A stretch of DNA of 64,000 bases from Ruegeria aquimaris (GCF_025751555.1 NZ_JAOWLB010000018.1:43388-107387), one strand, 5' to 3'; positions 50,897 through 59,265 are shown, numbered from the stretch's first letter. The notes: a model not told the origin generated them from the letters alone. A program made the numbers and translations.

Positions 50897-51487
50897 TTAG
50901 AGTTCCAGTTCTGGCAGGTCACGCAAGCTTTCCAGATCAAACGTCACCAGGAAGGTCTCCGTGGTCACGAAGGTATGCGGCGCACCGGGTCGCGGCGAGC
51001 GCGGTCCGCTCGCGATCAGGTCCTTGTAGCGCAGCCGGGCCAGCAGATCGCGGCTCACCTCCTTGCCGAAGATGTCGGCCAGACCCGCCCGGTCGATCGG
51101 CTGGTGATAGGCGATGGCGCAGAGCACCCCCATTTCCATCTCGGTGAAGGAGAGCGGCTGGTCACCCAGATCGGCGGCGGCCTTGATGGCATCAGAGAAC
51201 TGGGACTTGGTCCGGAACATCCAGCCGCCGGCCACCTGAGCCAGCTCGTAGGGCCGCCCTGTCAGCTCCGCCTGGATGTCGTCGATCAGCATCTCGACCG
51301 AAGCCCCCTGCCCCACCACGCGCGCCAGGTCCTCACGGCCGACCGGCGAGGCACTCGCAAAGAGCACCGCCTCGATCCGGCCCATCCACTCGCGCCAGCG
51401 CAGCTCCTGTGGCAGGTCGTCGAGCTCCCGGTCAAAGACGGCGCCGCCTTCCTCCACCGGTTTCCGCTTTCTGGTCGCGACATTCAT
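50897..51487 (-). CDS. Plasmid-encoded ScpB-like segregation protein
   Basis: A 196-residue protein with two winged-helix regions of ScpB: WMGRIEAVLFASASPVGRED and MEMGVLCAIAYHQPIDRAGL. The chromosomal ScpB binds ScpA and SMC in condensin. This plasmid version has no ScpA partner here but is coupled by ATGA to a DUF1403 gene. It lies beside the tyrosine recombinase and repABC, a maintenance context. It may recruit the host SMC complex or act as a DNA-binding factor. Confidence 0.8.
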   Translation of the reverse strand: MNVATRKRKPVEEGGAVFDRELDDLPQELRWREWMGRIEAVLFASASPVGREDLARVVGQGASVEMLIDDIQAELTGRPYELAQVAGGWMFRTKSQFSDAIKAAADLGDQPLSFTEMEMGVLCAIAYHQPIDRAGLADIFGKEVSRDLLARLRYKDLIASGPRSPRPGAPHTFVTTETFLVTFDLESLRDLPELEL

Positions 51488-52437
51488 GATGCGATCCCAT
51501 AAAGCCGGAAGGTCGGTCGCCCGGTCAACTCCTGCGCCACGCCCAGCTCGACCAGACGGTCGCAGAACCGTCGCGCCGCGCGGTCGGACATCGGAATGTT
51601 GGTGCCACGGATGCGCGGCGACAACATCGAGGCCGGGGCCACGGCATCCTCGGTCAGGAACAGGTCGACCGCGGCCTCCGACCCTTTGGCCCGCAGCTTC
51701 GGGGCGACGACCCGAAGCGCCTCGGCGCGGCAGGCGAGGCCCCGCGCCAACCGGATCGTCTTTTCGATGGACTCGAGGATCCGCACCTGGACTGCGAGCT
51801 CAGCCCCCTGCCCGTTCGAGGTCAGGTTCCGCAGCGCCGCCTTCGTCAGCCGCCGCGCAGAAATCGGCAACACCGTCTTCCAGTTCAGCAGGCGCGCCAG
51901 GACGATGTCTGAAAGCAGGCAGGCGACCCGCTCCGCCCGATCGTCGGCATGGAGCACGTCTCGCAGAACGGCCCCGCTGCCCGCCAACGGCCCATGCGTA
52001 CGGGCGCGCTCCAATCCCGCATCAAGCCAGACGCCCGCCTCGCCCGCGTACTCTGCGCCAACCAGGTCGGCAATCTCGTCAGTTTCGCCCGCTCGCGGGC
52101 GCACGGTGTCTCTCCAGAACGCCAGCAGATCGCCATCGGGTCCCCTTGCCTCGCCCGGCGGCGTCAGATGATAGGCGTCGCGGATATCCGCCTCTCGCGC
52201 CAGCCGTCCTTCCAGTTTCGACGTCGCCGTCGCAGCGCTGAGCGCTAGCCGGTTGGCCAGCAGTCTGACCGGCACGCCAAACTTGGGATCGCCGATCAGC
52301 TGATCGAGCACTGTTAGTGCAGCGCCCGACCGAAAGGCCACAGTTTCAGGGGTTTTCGCACGCCCGGAGGTGACCCAACCGGGCAACTGCGGTAGCGTGT
52401 GAGGGTCGTGGGAGATCGGGGCGGGCTGGTATGTCAT
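51484..52437 (-). CDS. DUF1403-family protein
   Basis: About 317 residues from the ATG at 52437 (MTYQPAPISHDPHTLPQLPG). Features are LPGWVTSGRAKTPETVAFRS, then ALTVLDQLIGDPKFGVPVRL and RIRGTNIPMSDRAARRFCDR near the end. DUF1403 proteins sit next to ScpB-like genes and integrases on plasmids of rhizobia and roseobacters; the function is unknown. The C-terminal part looks like a winged helix. A frame extension to 52587 is possible but would cross the probable recombination site. Confidence 0.72.
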   Translation of the reverse strand: MTYQPAPISHDPHTLPQLPGWVTSGRAKTPETVAFRSGAALTVLDQLIGDPKFGVPVRLLANRLALSAATATSKLEGRLAREADIRDAYHLTPPGEARGPDGDLLAFWRDTVRPRAGETDEIADLVGAEYAGEAGVWLDAGLERARTHGPLAGSGAVLRDVLHADDRAERVACLLSDIVLARLLNWKTVLPISARRLTKAALRNLTSNGQGAELAVQVRILESIEKTIRLARGLACRAEALRVVAPKLRAKGSEAAVDLFLTEDAVAPASMLSPRIRGTNIPMSDRAARRFCDRLVELGVAQELTGRPTFRLYGIAS

Positions 52438-52515
52438 GCCACAAGGATATCCCGTCACGGCGCTTTCGTCCACAATATACGGTATAAACCGCCCCACCTT
52501 GCTGCTCTCCGCTAT

Positions 52516-52542
52516 GTCCAATAAGTTTGCATTATCGGACAC
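52516..52542. repeat. Probable tyrosine-recombinase core site
   Basis: TGTCCAATAA-gtttgca-TTATCGGACA consists of two ten-base arms matching in nine positions around a seven-base spacer, the geometry of Xer/Cre-type crossover sites. It lies 52 bases before the recombinase gene and between the divergent DUF1403 and integrase genes. It could serve plasmid dimer resolution. Confidence 0.55.
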
Positions 52543-52593
52543 GAATAGATATGCTGGGAAGCAATTCAATTTCATTGCCGGATTCACTGGAAA

Positions 52594-53691
52594 ATGCCCT
52601 CAGAGACCGAGAAATCGACGTCAGCGCCCTCTGATGAACTGGATGATGCTCGCGTCGACGAGAGAGCTCAAGAGAAAAGCGAAGACATCGCCCTGCCCTC
52701 TCATGTCGCGGGGTCCGGCACGCTCGATCGGCTGGTCGATACAGCCCGCGACTATGCCCGAGCCGCTGCGTCCGAGAACACGCTGAGGGCCTACGCAAAG
52801 GACTGGGCGCAATTCGCACGCTGGTGCCGGATGAAGGGTGCGGAGCCTCTGCCACCATCACCCGAGATGATCGGGCTCTATCTCGCGGACCTCGCCTCCG
52901 GTTCAGGCCCCTCCCCTGCCCTCTCCGTCTCAACCATCGACCGCCGCCTGTCCGGTCTCGCCTGGAACTATGCGCAGCGGGGTTTCGCACTTGATCGCAA
53001 GAACCGGCACATCGCCACGGTGCTGGCCGGAATCAAGCGCAAGCATGCGCGACCGCCGGTGCAGAAGGAAGCCATCCTAGCCGAGGACATCCTCGCGATG
53101 GTCGCCACCCTGCCCTACGACCTGCGCGGGCTGCGAGATCGGGCGATCCTGCTGCTCGGCTATGCCGGAGGTCTGCGCCGCTCGGAAATCGTCAGCCTGG
53201 ACGTGCACAAAGACGATACGCCGGATTCCGGTGGTTGGATCGAGATCTTCGAGAAAGGGGCCCTCTTGACCCTCAATGCCAAGACCGGATGGCGCGAGGT
53301 GGAGATCGGCCGCGGCTCCAAGGATCAGACCTGCCCCGTGCATGCTCTCGAGCAATGGCTGCACTTTGCGAAGATCGACTTCGGCCCTGTCTTTGTAGGG
53401 ACCTCGCGCGATGGCAAGCGCGCCCTCGAGACCCGCCTCTCCGACAAGCATGTGGCCCGGCTGATCAAGCGCACGGTCCTGGACGCCGGCATCCGCTCCG
53501 AACTGCCCGAAAAGGAACGTCAGTCGCTGTTCTCTGGCCACTCGCTGCGTGCCGGCCTTGCCAGTTCCGCTGAGGTCGACGAACGCCATGTCCAGAAACA
53601 ACTGGGACACGCCTCGGCCGAGATGACCCGCCGCTACCAGCGCCGGCGCGATCGGTTCAGGGTGAACCTGACCAAAGCTGCAGGTCTCTGA
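52594..53691 (+). CDS. Tyrosine-type site-specific recombinase
   Basis: A 365-residue recombinase. The SAM-like N-terminal domain (TLRAYAKDWAQFARWCRMKG) precedes the catalytic domain with Arg in GYAGGLRRSEIVSLD, His-x-x-Arg in SGHSLRAGLAS, QKQLGHASAEMTRRYQRRRD with His and the nucleophilic Tyr. All catalytic residues are present. It sits between the ScpB/DUF1403 pair and repC and converges on repC. It probably resolves plasmid multimers rather than integrating; no attachment tRNA is nearby. Confidence 0.9.
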   Translation: MPSETEKSTSAPSDELDDARVDERAQEKSEDIALPSHVAGSGTLDRLVDTARDYARAAASENTLRAYAKDWAQFARWCRMKGAEPLPPSPEMIGLYLADLASGSGPSPALSVSTIDRRLSGLAWNYAQRGFALDRKNRHIATVLAGIKRKHARPPVQKEAILAEDILAMVATLPYDLRGLRDRAILLLGYAGGLRRSEIVSLDVHKDDTPDSGGWIEIFEKGALLTLNAKTGWREVEIGRGSKDQTCPVHALEQWLHFAKIDFGPVFVGTSRDGKRALETRLSDKHVARLIKRTVLDAGIRSELPEKERQSLFSGHSLRAGLASSAEVDERHVQKQLGHASAEMTRRYQRRRDRFRVNLTKAAGL

Positions 53692-53703
53692 CCCCCAGCC
53701 CCA

Positions 53704-54984
53704 TCACGCCGCCTGCCCGCTGAGCCTGCCATAGAAGCTGCGCTCGAGATGCAACTCCCCTGCTCCAGCCTTCTCGACCATGCCGCGCAGATAGCCGCCC
53801 GGCGACGAAACCTCGCCTGCGCAATGCTTCTCGAAGACAAGCGCCAGCGCTGCTGTCGCCACCTGTTTGCCCAAACGGTCCTGTGCCACGTTCCAGGCAT
53901 GCTCGGACACCCCGATCATTGGCCGGAGTTGACCGGCAACACGATGCAAATCGCCCCAATCTTTCAGGAACCCGCCCATATTGCGCGCCCACGACGCGAA
54001 TTCGGGACAGGCCTGCATCACGGTGGGCAGATCCAGCGCCGCGCGCTTCTTGCGCACCTCAGCAACCCATTCTTCCAGCTCCCTATCAACCTGATCTTCG
54101 GTTTGAGCATTGGGCACCATGGCCGCGACTTCCTCATTTTCTGAGGAATTACGAGTTACAGGATCAAGTTGGTTTGTAATTAGTATATGAGGTTCAGAAA
54201 TGACCTCCCTGGGGTTCATTTCTTGAGTCTTTTCAGAAACCTGTACCTTAGTTTCAAGCGTGTTTTCCACAGGCTGGGCAGCCTCTGTTGCCTTGAGATA
54301 GGCCGCCTCGACACGCTCCTGAAGATTCTTGAACCAGCCCAGCAACCGTGCAAGCTGCTCAGAAGCTTCGTGGCGGCGCGGAAGCCGGTCCAATAGCTCT
54401 TCGAAGAGACCCATGAACTGCGCCCAGGGCCCGCGCAGCGCGCTGGTGACGGCCGCCTCGATCCGAGCGCGGATCATACGGCGTGCAACCGTGATCTGGC
54501 GCTTCAGGCGCTGACAGAGTTCGCGCTCGGCCTGCAAATCGGCATGCAGCTCCTCGAACTCCTCGACACGCGCCGACAGCGGCGACAAATCAAAGCCATA
54601 GGCCTCGACGATGCGTCCCTCGGCGTCCCTGCGGCCCCACCGCTTGCCGTTCGGGCTGTCCTGGAAGGAGATCACGCCAATCTCCGCCAGGCGTCGGGCA
54701 TGGCGCTTGAGCGCGGAGAGCGAGAACCCCGTCTGCTCCATCAGATAGGCGTTCGACGCCCAAACGATCGGGCGCTGCCCCTCCTCCCAGTCCTGGGCCT
54801 GGGTGAAGGCCCCGAGCGTGTCGAGGAGCATCATGTCTCCGGCCTTGAGGCCAATGTAGGCTCCTACCCGCTTCACAGCGACAAAAGCCCGCGTTTTGGG
54901 TACAGCAACCTGTTCACCGGCTTGGGCAAGCTGCTCTGCAATGCCAAGACCCGGTGTCGGCTTGCGCCAACCTGTATGTTTCAT
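53704..54984 (-). CDS. repC: RepC replication initiator
   Basis: A 426-residue RepC. An N-terminal winged-helix part (LLDTLGAFTQAQDWEEGQRP, IVWASNAYLMEQTGFSLSAL) is followed by a long helical middle and a C-terminal SPGGYLRGMVEKAGAGELHL typical of RepC. It starts replication at an origin inside its own gene. Translation is probably controlled by a hairpin that hides its ribosome site and by the counter-transcribed RNA upstream. Third gene of repABC. Confidence 0.93.
   Translation of the reverse strand: MKHTGWRKPTPGLGIAEQLAQAGEQVAVPKTRAFVAVKRVGAYIGLKAGDMMLLDTLGAFTQAQDWEEGQRPIVWASNAYLMEQTGFSLSALKRHARRLAEIGVISFQDSPNGKRWGRRDAEGRIVEAYGFDLSPLSARVEEFEELHADLQAERELCQRLKRQITVARRMIRARIEAAVTSALRGPWAQFMGLFEELLDRLPRRHEASEQLARLLGWFKNLQERVEAAYLKATEAAQPVENTLETKVQVSEKTQEMNPREVISEPHILITNQLDPVTRNSSENEEVAAMVPNAQTEDQVDRELEEWVAEVRKKRAALDLPTVMQACPEFASWARNMGGFLKDWGDLHRVAGQLRPMIGVSEHAWNVAQDRLGKQVATAALALVFEKHCAGEVSSPGGYLRGMVEKAGAGELHLERSFYGRLSGQAA
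54130..54265. other. AT-rich patch in repC, likely oriV
   Basis: Within the GC-rich repC gene this stretch is clearly AT-rich (for example GTTTGTAATTAGTATATGAG near 54170-54189). It encodes a low-complexity linker. repABC origins lie in such an AT-rich part of repC. Confidence 0.55.
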
Positions 54985-54996
54985 GCCTGTTTCTCA

Positions 54997-55014
54997 CCTC
55001 CAGTTATGTGGAGG
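54997..55014 (-). promoter_or_regulatory. Hairpin masking the repC ribosome site
   Basis: On the repABC transcript CCUCCA-cauaac-UGGAGG pairs over the repC Shine-Dalgarno (GGAGG, 12 bases before the ATG). A second stem CGCCA-ctt-TGGCG lies at 55030-55042. This matches the S/L element of repABC leaders, in which the counter-transcribed RNA favours the closed form. Confidence 0.65.
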
Positions 55015-55048
55015 CAAAAGAAAGCCGTACGCCAAAGTGGCGTTCTTG

Positions 55049-55137
55049 TTGACAGTGATTCGCGGGAGAGATATCTTCTAAGCGACCAAACTTTTCAGAT
55101 TAGCTCTCAGGCCACGCTGCTTGGGGGCTTTTCTTTT
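55049..55137 (+). ncRNA. Counter-transcribed RNA (incA-type) between repB and repC
   Basis: On the strand opposite repABC, TTGACA (55049-55054), a 17-base spacer and TATCTT (55072-55077) form a near-consensus promoter. About 50 bases from the predicted start (near 55084) lies a terminator: AGCTCTC (55102-55108) pairs with GGGGGCT (55123-55129), followed by TTTTCTTTT. This gives an RNA of roughly 54 bases within the repB-repC gap, the size and place of repABC ctRNAs that limit repC expression and set incompatibility. Confidence 0.78.
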
Positions 55138-55144
55138 GCCTAGA

Positions 55145-56140
55145 TCATTGTTCTGACTGCTCCTCTTTCGTCGCGAGGAATTCGCTGTACAGCTGATCAA
55201 GCCGACCCGAGAGAAAGTCCCCGAACTCGGTTGAATCTTGTGCCGTAAGCGAAATGCTGAATGCCTTTCCGGAACGACCGATGACTCCCTTGATGCGGCC
55301 TTTGCCGGCAGTCCAGGTTCGTTTCTTGGGCGTAGCACGCGTTTTTCGGCGCTTCGGCGCCCTGCCCGCTTCTGCCAGCTTGCTGTGCAGAAACTCAAAG
55401 CGAGCATCACTGTCGAGGTTCTGAAACTCGTCGAACTCCAAAGCGTCCTTGAGGATCTTTTCATTCGATGGTTCCGAAGCCAACTTCTTGAAGTCTTCCC
55501 AGCGATCACGCCCAATCTGCTTGGCCGGCCCAATCAGTTCGATGACGTGCCGAGGGACGTTCTGCGCCACTGACAGCATCCGTGAAAGCAACGTCCCATC
55601 GATGGTAAGGGCGGACTGGATCACGTCCTTTGCTTGCCCCATATCCAAGAGGCTCTTCGCAAATAGGGCCTTCTCAATAAAAGAGAGATCTGCGCGCGCA
55701 GTGTTTTCCTGCCCTTGAGCAAGAATGTGAGCCACATCGTCCATTGGTTTTACAACTGCGCGAACCTTACGGCCGAGCGCCGATGCAACTCGCACACGGC
55801 GATGCCCGAAGACGATCATATAGCGGCCATCCGCTTCCGGATGCGGTCTAAGCAATACCGGCGTGTCCTGGCGACCCGCTGCGATCGATGCTTTCAGTTC
55901 GTCGAAAGCAACATCGTCATCACTAAGCCGATCCGAAACGAATGAAACATCGATCAATTGCGGATCGATCTCGACAATGGTTTCGCCTTCAAGGAGACGC
56001 TTCGAGTTCTCCGCAAGGCTATCAATTGAAACCTTCATCGATTTCGAAGCACCGCGCATTGCGTATCCAGAGCGACCGGAATCCTTGGGCTGCTCCGGCG
56101 AGCCGGCCATAACGCTCTTCAGGAGGTCTTTGCGAGCCAT
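55145..56140 (-). CDS. repB: RepB partition protein (ParB family)
   Basis: A 331-residue ParB-type protein. The start at 56140 (MARKDLLKSVMAGS) has GGGAGA eight bases upstream. The ParB/Srx N-terminal motif GRYMIVFGHRRVRVASALGR and AHILAQGQENTARADLSFIE are followed by an HTH (TIDGTLLSRMLSVAQNVPRH) and a basic RepB-type C-terminus (APKRRKTRATPKKRTW). It binds parS and works with RepA. Second gene of repABC, 103 bases after repA. Confidence 0.92.
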   Translation of the reverse strand: MARKDLLKSVMAGSPEQPKDSGRSGYAMRGASKSMKVSIDSLAENSKRLLEGETIVEIDPQLIDVSFVSDRLSDDDVAFDELKASIAAGRQDTPVLLRPHPEADGRYMIVFGHRRVRVASALGRKVRAVVKPMDDVAHILAQGQENTARADLSFIEKALFAKSLLDMGQAKDVIQSALTIDGTLLSRMLSVAQNVPRHVIELIGPAKQIGRDRWEDFKKLASEPSNEKILKDALEFDEFQNLDSDARFEFLHSKLAEAGRAPKRRKTRATPKKRTWTAGKGRIKGVIGRSGKAFSISLTAQDSTEFGDFLSGRLDQLYSEFLATKEEQSEQ

Positions 56141-56190
56141 CAAGCCATCTCCCTTTCGCCCGAATCCAACCGACGCGCAGCGCACTTTTC

Positions 56191-56238
56191 GACAGTTGCA
56201 CGGCTGTCAAAACTGGCTCTCTGCACGGCTGTCAAAAC
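56191..56238 (-). repeat. Direct repeats in the repA-repB gap (possible parS)
   Basis: The 17-base unit TGCACGGCTGTCAAAAC occurs twice, at 56197-56213 and 56222-56238, 25 bases apart. The first copy forms an imperfect palindrome with GACAG at 56191-56195 (GACAG..CTGTC). A third copy (15 bases) lies upstream of repA at 57725-57739. Placement in repABC non-coding segments suggests RepB-binding (parS) or RepA operator sites. Confidence 0.6.
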
Positions 56239-56243
56239 CACAT

Positions 56244-57455
56244 TCATTCTCGCCCCCAAGCCTTGTGGATCAGTTCAGCGATTTCGTCGTTCACATCATT
56301 CAAAGACGACACTGCGCGGTCGTAAGTAGTCCGCACGAACTGAGACCGTTCAACTTCGTAAAGCGTCTGCTTGGTGATCCCGGCGTCGGAGATCGCCGTA
56401 GACTTCAGCACAGGAGCCGACAGCATCTGATTTGGGAACATCGCCTGGAGGAACCCAACCATCTGCTTTTGGGGACCGTCCGTTGGTTCAAATCGCGTTA
56501 CGAGGTAACGGAACCACTTCAGGCGCATGTTTGCTCCAGCGTCACGAATCGTCTTCATGATCCCGCCCAGCATCAGGAGAAACTGGCTCATCGACATTAC
56601 GTCCAGCATCTGAGGATGGACCGTCACAATGACCGAGGAAGAAGCGGTGAGAGCAGTGAGCGTGAGGTAACCCAGCTGAGGAGGGCAATCGATCACAACC
56701 ACGTCATAGCGGTCATCGACCTCGCTAAGCGCCTTCGATATACGGGTGAAGAAGGTGCGGCCCTCATGGGGATCGCTGCTCGTCAAAGCAACCGGGGTAT
56801 CGTATTCGTACTCTTGAAGCTCGAGACTTGCCGGAACGATATCTAGGTTGGGAAAGTTTGTTGGCCGGATCACCTCTGAGATCGGCTTACGCTCGTCATC
56901 ATACCGAAGTGTCTCGTAGAGCGAAGGCACGTCGTCGAGTTCAGGCTGAATGCCGTGCAAAGCTGTGAGCGAGGCTTGAGGGTCCAAGTCGATCGCAAGA
57001 ACTCGATGCCCTTTCAACGCCAAGTGCTGCGCGAGGTGCGCGGCGGTAGTGGTCTTTCCACTTCCCCCTTTGAAGTTCACGACAGACACGACGTGCAGTT
57101 CTTCGCCAGGTTGCCGATAGGGGACATAACGGCGTTTTCCGGGGCGGCCATGCTTGTCGAGATAAGCTCTCAGTTCCAGCATCTGCTCGGCCGAGTAGCT
57201 GCGCCTCCCAGACGACGATGTTTCGGGTTCAGGACCTTTGCCTTCGAGATGAAGCTTCTTAATGGTCGACTGCGTCACGCCGAGATAGTAGGCAACCTCG
57301 GCCAATGAAAACTGACGTAGACCTTTTTGGGCGTCCGGAGGATACTGTTCCTGCCGCAACATATTGAGGCGGTCGGAAATCAACTCTCCTTGCTGTAGGA
57401 TGATCTCGTCGAAGGGTTGATCCTTCGTATCAGCCGCAAAAGACCGTTCTCGCAT
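56244..57455 (-). CDS. repA: RepA partition ATPase (ParA family)
   Basis: A 403-residue ParA. An N-terminal MerR-like HTH (FSLAEVAYYLGVTQSTIKKL) represses the operon, and the ATPase carries the deviant Walker A NFKGGSGKTTTA (KGGSGKTT at 129-136), Walker A' VLAIDLDPQASLTAL and DVVVIDCPPQLGYLTLTALT. It segregates the plasmid with RepB and autoregulates repABC. First gene of the operon, with AGGCGG before the ATG. Confidence 0.94.
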   Translation of the reverse strand: MRERSFAADTKDQPFDEIILQQGELISDRLNMLRQEQYPPDAQKGLRQFSLAEVAYYLGVTQSTIKKLHLEGKGPEPETSSSGRRSYSAEQMLELRAYLDKHGRPGKRRYVPYRQPGEELHVVSVVNFKGGSGKTTTAAHLAQHLALKGHRVLAIDLDPQASLTALHGIQPELDDVPSLYETLRYDDERKPISEVIRPTNFPNLDIVPASLELQEYEYDTPVALTSSDPHEGRTFFTRISKALSEVDDRYDVVVIDCPPQLGYLTLTALTASSSVIVTVHPQMLDVMSMSQFLLMLGGIMKTIRDAGANMRLKWFRYLVTRFEPTDGPQKQMVGFLQAMFPNQMLSAPVLKSTAISDAGITKQTLYEVERSQFVRTTYDRAVSSLNDVNDEIAELIHKAWGRE

Positions 57456-57913
57456 CCGCCTGCCCTCTAAATATCGCTTTTTCAGCGATTTCGCTCACTA
57501 AAGTGTCATCTACACGGAAAACCGAGTCTTAACAACGATTTTCGCCCGGCGGCTAGTTCTTACCCAATCTACCGGCGTCCCTAGATGTCCCGACAAAGTG
57601 TAGCGATCGAAGAATGTAGCTACCCAATATCTAGGGCAAACTGTCACTAGCTCGGATGTGCAGTCAACTTCAACCTCGCGCCAGTTGCGCCTTATCTATC
57701 TGTTATTATTTTGTTTTTCTGCGCTGCACGGCTGTCAAAGTGAAAGACACTCGAAGCCTCAGAACGCTAGGGGAACCACGAACTCGTCTCCTCCGAAACA
57801 GATTGCGCCATCATCACCTTGAGCCAATTCAGTGATCAGTTGCTTCTACCAAGCGCGCCAACCACTGGTTCCAAAATGCGGGGAATGCGTGTCAGCGTGA
57901 AAGGAAACAGCGG
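57456..57913. promoter_or_regulatory. repABC upstream control region
   Basis: It holds the inverted repeat TCGCT-ttttc-AGCGA (57474-57488) close to repA, a plausible RepA operator. An AT-rich stretch lies near 57690-57720, and the third copy of TGCACGGCTGTCAAA is at 57725-57739. No gene is supported. The promoter of repABC must lie here, but I cannot fix it. Confidence 0.5.
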
Positions 57914-57941
57914 GAATCGGCTGGGTTGCCCCAGCCGATTC
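57914..57941 (-). terminator. Hairpin terminator of DUF736 copy 2
   Basis: GAATCGGCTGGG-four bases-CCCAGCCGATTC is a perfect twelve-base stem six bases after the DUF736 stop. No strong T-run follows on the minus strand. It replaces the different terminator of copy 1, so similarity of the two segments stops at the gene end. Confidence 0.6.
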
Positions 57942-57947
57942 TTTGCG

Positions 57948-58286
57948 TCACGCGGCGTCTTTCGGACCCCAGGGGATGACGGCCTGCAGGGACAGATCGT
58001 CCTGGTTGGCGGCCTTGCCGAGATTGGCGTTGAAGCCGTGGTCGCGGATGGTCAGCGTGTAGTAGTCGGCGCCGGTCTCCTTGTTCTGCTTCTTCCAGAT
58101 GCCGCCGCACTCGACCAGCTTGCCGCGCGGGGAGCGGCCGAGGACGCGGTGCGTGGGGGCCATCGGGTTGGTGCTCGCGACGGGTTCGACCGTGATGTCG
58201 AGGTCGAAGGTCAGGGTCGAGATGGAGCCTGTGCCCTTGGCGGTTTCGATGTCGGCGCTGGTGAATTTGATGCAGTTCGTGGTCAT
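57948..58286 (-). CDS. DUF736-family protein, copy 2
   Basis: A 112-residue protein differing at only a few positions from the copy at 37474-37812 (for example GTGSISTL for GVGSISTL and KKQNKETG for KRQNKETG). It has the same ATG and GGAGAAG ribosome site. It lies between the repABC control region and the toxin-antitoxin pair. The conserved function of both copies is unknown; few amino-acid changes suggest both are selected. Confidence 0.85.
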   Translation of the reverse strand: MTTNCIKFTSADIETAKGTGSISTLTFDLDITVEPVASTNPMAPTHRVLGRSPRGKLVECGGIWKKQNKETGADYYTLTIRDHGFNANLGKAANQDDLSLQAVIPWGPKDAA

Positions 58287-58406
58287 TGCTCTTCTCCTTG
58301 TTTGCGTTGCAATGATGGTCACCTTGCAGCTGGCCAAGGCCCGGCCACACCGAAGGCGAAGCGCAGCGTAGAGGGGCAAGCGCCGGTCTTTTTGGTCCGC
58401 GCGGAA

Positions 58407-58421
58407 TGGCCCGCAGGGTCA
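58407..58421 (-). ncRNA. Leader hairpin upstream of DUF736 copy 2
   Basis: A short stem TGGCCC-gca-GGGTCA 120 bases before the start codon, flanked by GGAA and GGGGAAAAA as in copy 1. One pair is G-T on the plus strand and a mismatch on the minus-strand transcript. Listed because its position and flanks are conserved in three leaders. Confidence 0.35.
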
Positions 58422-58533
58422 GGGGAAAAAGATCGGTGACAACCTTTGTGGACGGGACGACAGCTGCGACCAGCATGTCATGCAACTCGGACAAAGGGAG
58501 AAGTGCGGTGGCCGCGAAGGAAACTGGGTGAAC

Positions 58534-58885
58534 AGCCGAGGGAGATGCCACGAGGGTCTTGGCTCCTTCCTAACTCACCGAAGATGAGACATAGTCCAGA
58601 CGTCAAAGTCGCATCCCCAGGATCACTAACGTGCCGATAGTCTTCGCTGAAGCGCCCACGATGCGGAGGAGTGCTCGGCGCGAACAGAGCGTGGAACGAA
58701 AGGCTGGGTCGCCACGAGACACCGCAACCATCCAATAGCCCTAAATGACAGCCCGGCTGGTTGGTTCGGTCAGAAAATGCGACAGGACATTTGACCAAGG
58801 GCCACCGCTACCAACGGACGGGACATCCTCTCCAGCTCCGGCAAGCGTCGCCGACTTGTCCTTCCAGTGCTCATGCTATACGTCA
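58534..58885. other. Non-coding spacer before the toxin-antitoxin pair
   Basis: No supportable gene or structure is seen; reading frames on both strands lack coding character. Confidence 0.4.
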
Positions 58886-58914
58886 TTGACACATACACCG
58901 CCGAAACCTATATG
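58886..58914 (+). promoter_or_regulatory. Promoter of the RelE/XRE pair
   Basis: TTGACA (58886-58891), exactly 17 bases, then TATATG (58909-58914). The predicted start near 58921 is only three bases before the preferred ATG, so the toxin message may be nearly leaderless. Confidence 0.65.
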
Positions 58915-58923
58915 GGACAAGAG

Positions 58924-59265
58924 ATGACACGATTGCAAACAGTGGTAGAACTGCCCGAATTCCAAAGGCGCGCCAAGGCAATCATGTCGGACCAGGAACG
59001 TGAGGCGGCGATCAACTTCATTGCCGCCAATCCGGAAGCGGGCATCTCTCTTGGTGGCGGATTGCGCAAGGTCCGCATCCCGAGAGAAGGGGGTGGCAAG
59101 AGCGGCGGCTTCAGGACGGTGTATGTCTTTGGCGGGAGCCATATGCCGATTTTCCTGATCACGGTCTTCGCCAAGAATGAGAAAGCCAACCTGTCGAAGT
59201 CTGAGCAGGCCGCGGCGGTAGAGATGAGCAAGGCGCTTGTCGCGAAATATGGAGACGCAACATGA
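58924..59265 (+). CDS. RelE/HigB-like toxin
   Basis: A 113-residue protein (MTRLQTVVELPEFQRRAKAI) with the RelE-type fold: a basic strand KVRIPREGGGKSGGFRTVYV and then MPIFLITVFAKNEKANLS, as in the RelE/HigB toxins that cleave mRNA on the ribosome. Toxin before antitoxin is the HigBA order. The ATG at 58924 is used; earlier in-frame starts at 58867 and 58912 would lie before or within the promoter. It overlaps the antitoxin start by four bases. Confidence 0.85.
   Translation: MTRLQTVVELPEFQRRAKAIMSDQEREAAINFIAANPEAGISLGGGLRKVRIPREGGGKSGGFRTVYVFGGSHMPIFLITVFAKNEKANLSKSEQAAAVEMSKALVAKYGDAT

Larger units (their letters stand above)
57948..58533 (-). repeat. Duplicated DUF736 segment, copy 2
   Basis: Matches 37474-38072 across gene and leader, same orientation. 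The hairpin in its leader is shorter (TGGCCC-gca-GGGTCA, 58407-58421, one non-canonical pair). The end of similarity after GGGTGAAC is sharp. Confidence 0.88.
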
